Part shown: positions 11,291-19,664 of the stretch, piece by piece | Layout of the letters: every line of letters starts with the position of its first letter | Numbering within the stretch: position 1 is the stretch's first letter | Assembly: GCA_046732855.1 (NCBI GenBank) | Contig: JBKPNX010000062.1 | Coordinates: forward strand, 1-64,000 | From: JBKPNX01 sp046732855 | Lineage (GTDB): Bacteria; Pseudomonadota; Alphaproteobacteria; Geminicoccales; Geminicoccaceae | Reading direction: 5' to 3' | Length of the DNA: 64,000 nucleotides | Notes under the pieces: model-generated | What the model saw: the letters and a program-made list of their open reading frames with translations, nothing else | What the model was told of the DNA's origin: nothing | Database searches by the model: none | Position numbers and translations under genes: made by a program

Positions 11291-12031
11291 ATGGACCTGT
11301 CCGGTGCAAGGGCAAGGCCCGGGCCGGAGACCGTCGGCGCGCCCGATGCGGGCGCCGTCGAATGGCGGATCAGCGCCGGCACGGTCGCCTATCCCGATGC
11401 GCTCGCGGCCATGGAGGAGCGGGTCGCCGCGATCCGCGCGGGCACGGCACCTGAGCTCGTCTGGCTGCTCGAGCATCCGCCGCTGTACACCGCCGGCACC
11501 AGCGCGCGCATCCTCGACCTGCTGGCGCCCCGGCGCTTTCCGGTGTTCGACGCCGGGCGCGGCGGCCAATACACCTACCACGGCCCGGGCCAGCGTATCG
11601 CCTACGTCATGCTGGATTTGCAGCGGCGCAGGCCCGACCTGCGCCGCTACATCTGGCAGCTCGAGGAATGGGTGATCCGCACGCTCGCGCGGTTCGACGT
11701 GCGCGGCGAGCGGCGCGCGGGCCGCATCGGCATCTGGGTGGTCGAGCCGGGCGGGACGGAGGCCAAGATCGCCGCGATCGGCGTGCGCGTGCGCCGCTGG
11801 GTGACCTATCACGGCGTAGCGATCAACCTCGACCCCGATCTCGAGCACTTCAGCGGCATCGTGCCGTGCGGCATCAGCGGCTTCGGCGTGACCTCGTTTG
11901 CTGCGCTCGGGCGGACCACGACCATGGCCGAGCTGGACGCCGCGCTGCGAGCGACGTTCGGGGCGGTATTTGGCGCCGCTGATCGCCGGCTCGACGTCTC
12001 AAGGACAAGGACCGCGGCCGAGGCATCCTGA
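11291..12031 (+). CDS. lipB: Octanoyltransferase LipB
   Basis: Transfers the octanoyl group from acyl carrier protein to lipoyl domains of 2-oxoacid dehydrogenases, the first step of lipoate assembly, in the cytoplasm. The 246-residue protein shows [10 protein letters not shown] near the N-terminus, [20 protein letters not shown] (substrate-binding core), the catalytic Lys in [19 protein letters not shown], and the catalytic Cys in [14 protein letters not shown]. The ATG is preceded by GGGAG. It diverges from tRNA-Leu. LipA is not in the window. Confidence 0.94.
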   Translation: MDLSGARARPGPETVGAPDAGAVEWRISAGTVAYPDALAAMEERVAAIRAGTAPELVWLLEHPPLYTAGTSARILDLLAPRRFPVFDAGRGGQYTYHGPGQRIAYVMLDLQRRRPDLRRYIWQLEEWVIRTLARFDVRGERRAGRIGIWVVEPGGTEAKIAAIGVRVRRWVTYHGVAINLDPDLEHFSGIVPCGISGFGVTSFAALGRTTTMAELDAALRATFGAVFGAADRRLDVSRTRTAAEAS

Positions 12032-12846
12032 GCCCGAATCCTGGCGAAAGCTGAATGCCGCGGAAACGCCAGACCAATCCGACGCGACGAAGAATTCTTC
12101 AGGCTTCGACGCGAGCGCTGCTGACGTTCGGCGCGCGCCGGTTGGTGGCCCGCGACGAGGGTCTGCCTCAACTTCGCCCTGGTCAGGACGGTGCCCCGGT
12201 AACGCGGGACATCGCGCTCTCGGTCGCGTGCGCCCGCCCAACGGTCCTTGCAATATGCTTGCACGGGAGACCAAGCCGGCGGGTTCTCCCTGTCATGACC
12301 ACCGGGCTAGCATAAATTCCTAGGACAGTGTAAGCTGGCTGGTTCTGCCTCACATTGCTTCTAGGAATGCCCCTGAGTGACCGGAATGCTCAATGCGCGG
12401 GCGCTGGTGTGATCCATGCGCCGCGTCAGGCTTCGTGGGCCGGGCTCACGGGACGCGGGCGTCCTTGCCATCGGCGGCAAACAAACCCGAGCGCTGCGCT
12501 GCCCGAACGAACCCGAGCGTGGTCGGAATCCAAACGAACCCGAGCGTCGTCGGAATCCGAGCGAACCCGAGCGATGCGCTACCCAAACGAACCGAGCGTC
12601 GTCGGAATCCGAACGAACCCGAGCGGCGGCATCGGAACATTCGGTCTTCGGCGGGCTTCCACGAACCGACCCGAGGTGCCGCAGAAAACCGAACGAACTC
12701 GAAGAATCGTCACATTGCAATCCGTTATGTCTTCAGATGCGCGCGAAGCTGACCTCGAAAATGGGCGTGGCGCTCGGGGGCGAGCCACGAGCACCGCGCG
12801 CGCCGACCCCCTAGCTAGCCAGAAACGCAAGCCTGCGGCCAGGGCC
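12032..12846. other. Intergenic region of about 0.8 kb with degenerate repeats and no supported gene
   Basis: Open frames here are short and built from repeats (low-complexity NPSVVGIR-like translations), with no recognisable domain. The stretch holds a degenerate tandem repeat (12484-12625), then a 41-bp motif at 12687-12727 that loosely resembles 42048-42088. A short inverted pair, TTCCTAGGA (12316-12324) and TTCTAGGAA (12359-12367), flanks an AT-richer segment. I see no transposase or RNA gene. Confidence 0.5.
12484..12625. repeat. Degenerate 26-27 bp tandem repeat, six copies
   Basis: The core AACCCGAGCG begins at 12484, 12510, 12537, 12564, 12590 (one C short) and 12616, spacings of 26, 27, 27, 26 and 26 bp. 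Copies alternate between an arm containing TCGTCGGAATCCGAACG and one containing ATGCGCTACCCAAACG-like sequence. The repeat has no purine-rich CRISPR-like palindrome, and its inter-core sequence is itself repeated, so this is a minisatellite and not a CRISPR array. Confidence 0.8.
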
Positions 12847-14235
12847 TTACGGATAGCAGTAGGAGTCGGACGAGGCGTCGCCGCCCTGCAGACGGACCTG
12901 GTGTGGCAGGTAGCCGTCCGGCCACTCGATGAAGAACTCTCTGTCGAGCTCGATGCCGCCGCCGTCCTTGGCGTTGACCTTGACCATCCAGCCGCTGACC
13001 CCCTCGGGGTAGAACTGCGGGTCGATCGCGCCGTACAGCGAGTTGGTGAAGTAGATGCGCTTGCCGTCGCGGCTGACCTCGACCATCTGCGGCCCGCCGT
13101 TCAAGGGGCCGTTGCCCGCGGGATGCGCGGCCCGGCTGACCATGCCGCCGATCCGGACCTTGCCGGTGAGCTTCGGCTGCAACGGGTCGCTCACGTCGTA
13201 CTGGTGGAAGTCGCCGGTCCCCCAGCACGACACGTAGAGGTACTTGTCGTCGACCGAGAGGTCGATGTCGGTGACCAGTGGCGCTGCCGCCTTGAAGCCC
13301 TGCAGCACCGGCGGCAGCTGCTCGGCCTCGGCCGGCTCCGCCGGGATCGTGATCACCTTCTTGGCCGCCCATCTGTCGCCGTCGCGATACCAGGTCCAGA
13401 TCGAGGACGACAGGTCCTCGAGCGACAGCACGCAGTTGGCGAAGCCGTACGCCTTGGTCGGGTCGTGCGCCGGGCGCAGCTCGAACACCAGCTGCGACTT
13501 GTCGCCGAAGTCGATCTCCTGGATGTGCTTGCGCTTGTGCAGGTCCCAGAAGTGCAGGCGGCGGCCGTATTGCGCGCCCAGGATCTTCTCGGGGATCAGC
13601 CCGTTCTCGAACATGTCGGGCGTGCCCCACTCGCTGCTCACCATGGTGTCCTGCCCGAGATGCCACCAGAAGTCGTACGCGAACCGCTGCGGCCCGCGGT
13701 CCATCTCCCACTGGCCGCGGATGTCGAAGGTCTCGTGATCCATCAGGAACACGCCGCCCGGAGCCCCGCCCTCGGCGTTGCCGAGCGCGCTGATGTAAAT
13801 TCCTTCCGGGCCGCAATGCACGGTGTGCGGGCGCGAGTAGCCGGCGCGCTCCGCGAGCTCGTCCGCCTCGATCGTGCGAATTTTCTTCGGCTGCCGGGGG
13901 TCGGGCTTGGTGTCGAGAATATGCAGGCGCGAGGAGCGGATGCCCGGTACGATCAGATAGCGCCGCTCGACGTGCGGGTGCGGGGCGTTGGGGCACAGGC
14001 ACGAGCTGCACGCGTTCCAGCCGAAGTGATGGGTCTCGTCGCCGACCGCGAGCTCGGTCGTGCCGACGATCTGACCGTAGCTCGCCGAGCCGGGATCGAC
14101 GTCGACCGTGGCGAGGCCGTCCGGGCGCCGGCGCTCGGGATCGAACTGCACCACGTAGGCCAGCTTCTCCGCGGGCGCGCGCGCCGCGAGGCGCGGCGAG
14201 GGGTAGAAGGTCGGATCCGGTGTCCAGGTCGCCAT
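12847..14235 (-). CDS. mtoX: Methanethiol oxidase / selenium-binding protein 56 family
   Basis: A 462-residue beta-propeller enzyme of the SBP56 family. Bacterial members oxidise methanethiol to formaldehyde, hydrogen sulfide and hydrogen peroxide using copper. Family landmarks are HHFGWNACSSCLC (the CSSC selenium/copper-associated site), RSSRLHILDTKPDP, SRPHTVHCGPEGIYISALGN, DFWWHLGQDTMVSSEWGTP, LVTDIDLSVDDKYLYVSCWG and the C-terminal GYLPHQVRLQGGD. The ATG at 14235 has GGGGAGACG just upstream; a longer frame from 14676 runs into non-family sequence and is rejected. There is no signal peptide at this start. The SCO1/SenC and MauG-like partners often linked to mtoX are not nearby, so function by family only. 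Confidence 0.87.
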   Translation of the reverse strand: MATWTPDPTFYPSPRLAARAPAEKLAYVVQFDPERRRPDGLATVDVDPGSASYGQIVGTTELAVGDETHHFGWNACSSCLCPNAPHPHVERRYLIVPGIRSSRLHILDTKPDPRQPKKIRTIEADELAERAGYSRPHTVHCGPEGIYISALGNAEGGAPGGVFLMDHETFDIRGQWEMDRGPQRFAYDFWWHLGQDTMVSSEWGTPDMFENGLIPEKILGAQYGRRLHFWDLHKRKHIQEIDFGDKSQLVFELRPAHDPTKAYGFANCVLSLEDLSSSIWTWYRDGDRWAAKKVITIPAEPAEAEQLPPVLQGFKAAAPLVTDIDLSVDDKYLYVSCWGTGDFHQYDVSDPLQPKLTGKVRIGGMVSRAAHPAGNGPLNGGPQMVEVSRDGKRIYFTNSLYGAIDPQFYPEGVSGWMVKVNAKDGGGIELDREFFIEWPDGYLPHQVRLQGGDASSDSYCYP

Positions 14236-14528
14236 GGGTCGTCTCCCCGTGTCGTTGGTTGCGGCCGCGCGTGCGCGTTGCCGTCGCTGGTTCGGTAGCG
14301 CCACCGGTGCTGGCGGGCCGTTGTTAGCACACTTCGACACGGTGACAAGCCGGCCCGAGCTCCGACCGCCCGCTCCGCGCACACTGAGCGGATCGCAGCA
14401 CGGCCATGTTTCAGCTTGATGTCGGGCGACGGACTGCCCTGTTTCAAATGTTTCGCGCAGCTGGCCGCCGGCTCCGTTCCGCGCATCGCAGCAACGCTGG
14501 TGCCCGCAATCTGGCAAGCTTGCCTCCT

Positions 14529-14548
14529 CATATACCTTAAGGGATATG
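14529..14548. promoter_or_regulatory. 20-bp imperfect palindrome upstream of the TIR/STAND pair
   Basis: CATATACCTTAAGGGATATG is a near-perfect inverted repeat with one mismatched pair, centred on TTAA, in the 463-bp gap between the divergent mtoX and TIR genes. It lies about 30 bp before a candidate -35 box and could be an operator. No regulator gene is adjacent. Confidence 0.35.
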
Positions 14549-14574
14549 CCGTCGAGATGGAGACATTCAGTGCG

Positions 14575-14604
14575 TTGGCACTCCTCTATAGATTGTGCTA
14601 AATT
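14575..14604 (+). promoter_or_regulatory. Candidate sigma-70-like promoter for the TIR/STAND operon
   Basis: TTGGCA (14575-14580) and TAAATT (14599-14604) are separated by 18 bp in a locally AT-rich segment about 95 bp before the TIR gene start. The match is by eye only. Confidence 0.35.
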
Positions 14605-14698
14605 TCGAGACCGAATACGCATAGGGTTGTGAACTGGATCACACACACCCCAGGTCTTGCGTGCTCTGATAGGCACGGCAGAAGGCAGGAGCGCGGCG

Positions 14699-16174
14699 AT
14701 GGCATACTTGAGCGAGTTCGAGCATGACGTTTTCGTCAGCTACGCCCACTCAGATCTGCTGAATGATTGGTCGCGGCGTCTGATCAAGGAGATGCGCAGG
14801 CTGGTTGCCGGAGGGCTCGGACGGCGCAGCGCCGAGGAAGTTGGCATATGGTGGGACTATAAGCTCCGCGGCAACGAACCGCTGACAGACCAGCTGCGCA
14901 AGAAGGTCGAAGGGGCGGGCGTGTTGCTCGTGCTGATGTCGGATTGGTACCTCGACTCGGCCTGGTGCCGGGACGAGCGGGACTGGTTCTTGAAAGACGT
15001 GCGGAAAAGGGGCTCTGATCGCGTGTTCGTGGTACGCGTTCGCGCGACCGGCCACGGCCACTGGCCCAAGGCGTTCAAGGACGAGCGCGGTCATCCCCTC
15101 ATTGGCTACGACTTCGTAGGGGCCGCGGATGCCTCGTACCCCAAAGGCTTTCCGAGTCCCGAGGACTCCAGTGACAGCAAAGAGTACTACGCCGAACTGC
15201 AGAAACTCGCGAGCGAGATCGTGAGCCAGGTGAAGGCGCTCGAGCGCATCAAGTTCCCGGTTCTTGACCTGCCTGGGCCTGCTCCTAGCCTAAACGAGCC
15301 ACGGCAACGAGTGTTCCTGGCCGGGGCGCCCCACGAGGACGTTGAGGAGCTTCGCGACGAGCTGGCGCGCCTGCTGCTCGATCAGGGCTCCGAGGTCGTG
15401 CCCGAGACAAACCCACTCGACATGGACGAGGTGCACGAGTGCGCCCCCGAATGGGTCTTGACGTGCGATAAGTTCGCGCAGGTCTTGGGCAGCCGATACG
15501 GCAAATGGAAGCACGACAAGACCGGGCTCGTCAAGTATCAGCACGCGCTCGCCAAACAGCACCAGAAGCCGATCTATGTCTACCGGGCACCCCAGGTCAA
15601 CCTGTCGAGCATTAAGGATGTGGAATACCGGACGTTCCTGGAAGGCTTCGATCAAGAGGATACCGGTACGCTCGAGCACTTCGCGGCACGTGTCCTCATG
15701 TCCCGTCGGAAGGATCACAACCTAAGTGTGTACATGATGTCTGGGCCACGAGACAGGATTTTAGAAGAAGAAATCAGAAAATTGATGAAAGAGATGAATG
15801 TATCAGTTTACCCGTTTTCGCTTTCGGCTGAGAAAACCAGGGATCTGGCAACTATTGCCAACGATGATGAGTTTATTGGCCTTTTGAAAAGATGCGGTGC
15901 GATTGTCTTGCTTGCTGGCAATGCTAAATCATCACTTTGGCTTGAACGAGCCGTCTCTTACATAGAATGGGATATAAGTCAGAAGCTCGGGTGTTTTCCG
16001 CCTTGTGCCGTTATCGATGCGCCGCCACCACCGCCAGTGGATGCCCCGAAGCGAGTTTCTGTGCTGCTGAAGGACTCCCCCTCATTCAAGGATGAGCTCC
16101 AGAAATGGCTGCTCACTCTCTCTAGTCGCTTCTCGGCCTACACAGAGGGCTCTGCACACGGGGGCCTGCATTGA
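14699..16174 (+). CDS. TIR-domain effector with two further TIR-like regions
   Basis: A 491-residue protein. Residues 6-105 form a TIR domain: HDVFVSYAHSD opening strand, GIWWDYKLRGNEP, VLLVLMSDWYLDSAWCRDE with Glu93 in the position of the catalytic glutamate of NAD+-cleaving TIRs. Residues about 200-320 look like a second, divergent TIR/DUF4062-type fold (RVFLAGAPHEDVEELRDEL, QKPIYVYRAP). Residues about 340-450 look like a third (NLSVYMMSGPRDRILEEE, CGAIVLLAGNAKSSLWLERA). GGCAGGAG precedes the ATG at 14699. It overlaps the STAND ATPase gene by four bases (TTGA), so the two are co-translated. By family, TIRs paired with STAND ATPases deplete NAD+ or signal on phage sensing; here that role is inferred. 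The third region is much more AT-rich than the first two. Confidence 0.82.
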   Translation: MAYLSEFEHDVFVSYAHSDLLNDWSRRLIKEMRRLVAGGLGRRSAEEVGIWWDYKLRGNEPLTDQLRKKVEGAGVLLVLMSDWYLDSAWCRDERDWFLKDVRKRGSDRVFVVRVRATGHGHWPKAFKDERGHPLIGYDFVGAADASYPKGFPSPEDSSDSKEYYAELQKLASEIVSQVKALERIKFPVLDLPGPAPSLNEPRQRVFLAGAPHEDVEELRDELARLLLDQGSEVVPETNPLDMDEVHECAPEWVLTCDKFAQVLGSRYGKWKHDKTGLVKYQHALAKQHQKPIYVYRAPQVNLSSIKDVEYRTFLEGFDQEDTGTLEHFAARVLMSRRKDHNLSVYMMSGPRDRILEEEIRKLMKEMNVSVYPFSLSAEKTRDLATIANDDEFIGLLKRCGAIVLLAGNAKSSLWLERAVSYIEWDISQKLGCFPPCAVIDAPPPPPVDAPKRVSVLLKDSPSFKDELQKWLLTLSSRFSAYTEGSAHGGLH

Positions 16175-19100
16175 CCGGCGTCGTTGAAACGGCAGAAACG
16201 CTGGCGCGAGCACTTGCGCGCGTCGGTGCAACAGCCGCAGCGCGGTTCGGTGAATCAGAAGCCCTGCCGTCTCGTCCGTATCCCGGACTTCGGCCCTTCG
16301 AAAAGGAGGAGTGGCCTATCTTCCGCGGCCGCGACCGGCTGATCCAGGACATATTGACGATCCTGGCCGACAACCATTTCGTCTCGATCATCGGGCCATC
16401 CGGCAGTGGCAAATCCTCCTTGGTGCGGGCAGGCGTGCTGGCCACGCTGGAGCGACGTCATGGTCGGATGGGCGTGCAGTGGCGCACCGCCGCGATTCGG
16501 CCCGGCGCAGCGCCGTTGTGGTCCATGGCCGATGGCATTCTGCGCGCCCTGCGGCCCGATCTGATCGGACAAGATGGCGACTTGCCAGAGTCGAAGGTGG
16601 CTCGGATTCGCGCGCTCATCGACATCAGCGAGGACGGCCTCGCAGCGGTCATGCGAGAGTTCGACCTGGAGGATACCGAGAACTTTCTGCTGCTGGTCGA
16701 TCAGTTCGAGGAAATCTTCCGCTACAGATCCGAGGAGGCGGATCGCGAACGCGCGCGCCTGATCGAGTTGTTGCTCGCGGTTGCGAGCAACAAGCCGTCC
16801 GGGCTTTACGTCGTCACCACGATGCGCTCGGAGTATCTGGGGGATTGCGCCCGGTTCACCGGATTGGCAGAGACTCTGAACGCGACCCATTACCTCGTGC
16901 CCCGTATGGCCGAGGACGAGTTGCGCCAAGCAATCGTCCAACCCGCCGAGATCAAAAAGGGCAGCATTCACGAGGACTTGGTACATCGCCTCATCGACGA
17001 CATTAGGTCTCAACAGGACCAGTTGCCAATCCTGCAGCATACCTTACTGTGGATGTGGACCCAGGAGGAAGAGGATAGGAAGCGCCGGGGAGAGACCGAG
17101 CACGATGGCATTGATCTTGGCCTGGACGACTACGTCAGACTTGAGACAGCGGAAAACGCTCTTTCCTTGCATGGCGATAAGATCCTCAAGGCGCTTACGC
17201 CGGAGGAGTGTCTGGTCGCCAAGGTCATGTTTCGCCGGATGATTGAGGTCGAGGACGCTCACAACAAGCTGCGACGCCCGACCCGATGCGGTACGGTCGC
17301 CAAGCTAGCCGATGTCGACCTCGACGTGGTGCAGCGCGTGGTGAATGCGTTCCGCGCCGCGGACGCCTCCTTCATCGATGTCCGCAGCCAGCACATCACA
17401 GACGAGACGTTCATCGAGATCACGCACGAGAGCCTTATCCGTCAATGGGACACTCTCGACGACTGGCGCCGCCGCGAGCAACAATCATACGAAATCTACT
17501 ACGACGTGTGCCGGGCCCAGCGGCGAATGCAGGAGGGCACTGGGGGGCTGCTCGCCGGGCTCGATCTGTCGCGCGCGTGGAGCTGGTTTGTCCAAGAGAA
17601 GCCGACCGCGCTGTGGGCGCGACGCTATGATAGAAGCGCCGAAGGAAAGTTCGAGGCGGCCATCTGCTTTCTTGAAGCAAGTAAGGAGGCCGAGGACGCA
17701 GCACGCAAGCAGGCCGAAGAAGAAGAGAAGCGCAGGCAGGAAGAGGAGCTCGAGAGAGAGCGCGAGCGCCGCACTCAGGCCGAGGTTCAAGCGGCTCGGT
17801 CTTTGATATTGCGTGGCAGGGCCGCCCTGGAACGGGTTGGGCCGACACGCGCTCTTCTTATCGCCCTCGAAGGCCTCACCAGGAAAGAAGAAGTACGTTA
17901 CGTGCCAGAAGCGGAGGCGCTGGCGTACGACGGGCTTCGGCAGTTGCGCGAACGGCGGATTATTGCTGTCTCCATGATTCAGTCGAGCACCCAGTTCTTA
18001 CCGCAGAACGGCACGTTGCTTTTGACGGCTGGAGCCGACGGCTGGATCCACCTTTGGAATGCGGTTGATGGCTCCGAGGTTGTCAAGAAATCAGTTACCT
18101 CTGGCTATATCCGCGCTAAGTGGAGTGTAGATGGGAAGTGGGTGCTGGCGGGCTCCACTACTGGGGAGGCCTATCTGGTCCCCGTGTCGCCGGGGAAGTC
18201 GGGCCTCCCGAAGTTCGGTAGATCAGTCAAATTTGGGGACAAGTCTCACCAAGCAGGACCTGGCTCGTTCAGCCCAGACGGCAAGTTGGTGCTCACCGGG
18301 AACATTGCTCTTCAGCCGATACTCTGGGATGCTCGCACCCTGCCGCCGACGTTCTTGTGGCGGGGGGAGGGATCGGGGTTTGCACTAACCTTCAGCTCCG
18401 ATGGCGAGCGTTTCGCAACCGCGGGGAATGACGGCATTATCCGTGTGTACCTGACCGAGACAAAACAACTCCTTAAAGAACGAAGGTATACAACTCCAAT
18501 CTTATCTCTGGACTTTCATCCGAAAGACTGTGATATTTTACTCGTGACGACGTTTGGCGGAGGTGCATTCTTATGGAACACTGGAGCGCAAAAGGCGAGG
18601 ATGGTCAAGGGCGGCAAGGGATTGCACGATCTCAAAGGGCCCCGAGGCTTCGTTTCTCAGGGTGCATTCAGTCGGGACGGCGCGCTTGTCGCGACAGCGG
18701 CTGAGGATGGTGTTAGGGTGTGGCGGATTGCAGACCTTGACTCTCCCCCAATTGTGTTGAAGGGACATGAAGGCACAGTGTGCTCGTTAGGCTTTGATCC
18801 CGAAGGGAAAACGATTGCGAGCGCGTCCAGCGACGCGAGAGTGCGGATCTGGAGCGTCGAGCCGGCACTGCGCACAGAGAGCAAGGAGGCCATGCTGCCA
18901 AGATGTGCTCGGCCATCGACCAGCTACACGAGCATCTTGGCGCAAGAGGGCGGGCGCGAGCTGGTATGGGATACCTCGACTTCACCGCCTGAATTGCGCG
19001 TTCAAGGCCGGATTCGTCCCGTCAGCCTGGGCCAGCCGCGTGGCTTTGCAAAGCCAGCGGCGGCAGCCATCGCTCCGCACTCGAACTTTGTCCTGGTCGC

Positions 19101-19383
19101 GCCAAACGAACAGGGACGTCCGTTGCTCTATAATCTTGAGTCTCCTGAAGCACCGGTCGCGATGTTTGGTGAGGTAGACGCAAAATGGCGCTCAGTTGGG
19201 TTTGCCCCGGATGCCAGTCGCCCCATAGGCGTCACTGCGGCGGGGGAGCAGCACGTCTGGACTTATTTCCCCGACCGGGCGAGCCTGATTGAGTTCGCGC
19301 GAAAGAACTTACCCCAAGAAGGCTGTGAAGCGGCCAGACTATCTAACGACGATCTTTGCCAGCTCGGGCTGACGCCCGCCTGA
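16171..19383 (+). CDS. nSTAND1-type NTPase with C-terminal WD40 repeats
   Basis: A 1070-residue signal-transduction NTPase. The nSTAND1 entry motif PYPGLRPFEKEEWPIFRGRD (36-55) is followed by Walker A GPSGSGKSS (75-83) and Walker B FLLLVDQFEEIFR (about 171-183). The winged-helix region includes ITHESLIRQWDTLDDWRRRE, then LLAGLDLSRAWSWF. A charged helix, probably coiled coil, spans about 500-550. From about 590 onward come WD40-like blades (GADGWIHLWNAVDG, SSDGERFATAGNDGIIRVY, DPEGKTIASASSDARVRIW), the usual ligand-sensing part. The start is TTG, overlapping the TIR stop. Known relatives act as sensors in bacterial conflict and antiphage systems; the trigger is unknown. Confidence 0.88.
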   Translation: MTGVVETAETLARALARVGATAAARFGESEALPSRPYPGLRPFEKEEWPIFRGRDRLIQDILTILADNHFVSIIGPSGSGKSSLVRAGVLATLERRHGRMGVQWRTAAIRPGAAPLWSMADGILRALRPDLIGQDGDLPESKVARIRALIDISEDGLAAVMREFDLEDTENFLLLVDQFEEIFRYRSEEADRERARLIELLLAVASNKPSGLYVVTTMRSEYLGDCARFTGLAETLNATHYLVPRMAEDELRQAIVQPAEIKKGSIHEDLVHRLIDDIRSQQDQLPILQHTLLWMWTQEEEDRKRRGETEHDGIDLGLDDYVRLETAENALSLHGDKILKALTPEECLVAKVMFRRMIEVEDAHNKLRRPTRCGTVAKLADVDLDVVQRVVNAFRAADASFIDVRSQHITDETFIEITHESLIRQWDTLDDWRRREQQSYEIYYDVCRAQRRMQEGTGGLLAGLDLSRAWSWFVQEKPTALWARRYDRSAEGKFEAAICFLEASKEAEDAARKQAEEEEKRRQEEELERERERRTQAEVQAARSLILRGRAALERVGPTRALLIALEGLTRKEEVRYVPEAEALAYDGLRQLRERRIIAVSMIQSSTQFLPQNGTLLLTAGADGWIHLWNAVDGSEVVKKSVTSGYIRAKWSVDGKWVLAGSTTGEAYLVPVSPGKSGLPKFGRSVKFGDKSHQAGPGSFSPDGKLVLTGNIALQPILWDARTLPPTFLWRGEGSGFALTFSSDGERFATAGNDGIIRVYLTETKQLLKERRYTTPILSLDFHPKDCDILLVTTFGGGAFLWNTGAQKARMVKGGKGLHDLKGPRGFVSQGAFSRDGALVATAAEDGVRVWRIADLDSPPIVLKGHEGTVCSLGFDPEGKTIASASSDARVRIWSVEPALRTESKEAMLPRCARPSTSYTSILAQEGGRELVWDTSTSPPELRVQGRIRPVSLGQPRGFAKPAAAAIAPHSNFVLVAPNEQGRPLLYNLESPEAPVAMFGEVDAKWRSVGFAPDASRPIGVTAAGEQHVWTYFPDRASLIEFARKNLPQEGCEAARLSNDDLCQLGLTPA

Positions 19384-19664
19384 CACACTGCAAATTTGCT
19401 GACGGACGTAGTTCGCGGTTGGCGGCTCAAGGACGCAGGCAAGCCTCCGCCAAGAGGAATGGATTGAGTATGATTTTCCCGAGCGGCCTCCACTGCCATC
19501 GGGTGTGCATTTGCCGATCAATTCAGCGCGGGCCAAGCTGATCGTGCGCCGCCCTCTCGGGTCACGTGCCGGAAAGCTTCCTAATCGGTGCATGATCGCC
19601 GCAGCGTCAGTTGGGACCGAGCTCGGCCTTGCTCAAACTGCCGTTCAGGCACAAAGAAGACGCT
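19384..19664. other. Spacer between convergent STAND and permease genes; nothing recognised
   Basis: This 281-bp stretch separates two genes that end towards each other. Short frames on both strands match nothing I know, and I see no strong terminator hairpin with a T-run. Confidence 0.4.

Noticed and set aside
12484..12625. Possible CRISPR array
   Set aside because: Both the core and the sequence between cores repeat, so there are no unique spacers; no cas genes are in the window.
12355..14298. Long plus-strand frame of 647 codons
   Set aside because: It is antisense to the clear SBP56 gene and made of GC-frame shadow and repeat translation; no domain is visible.
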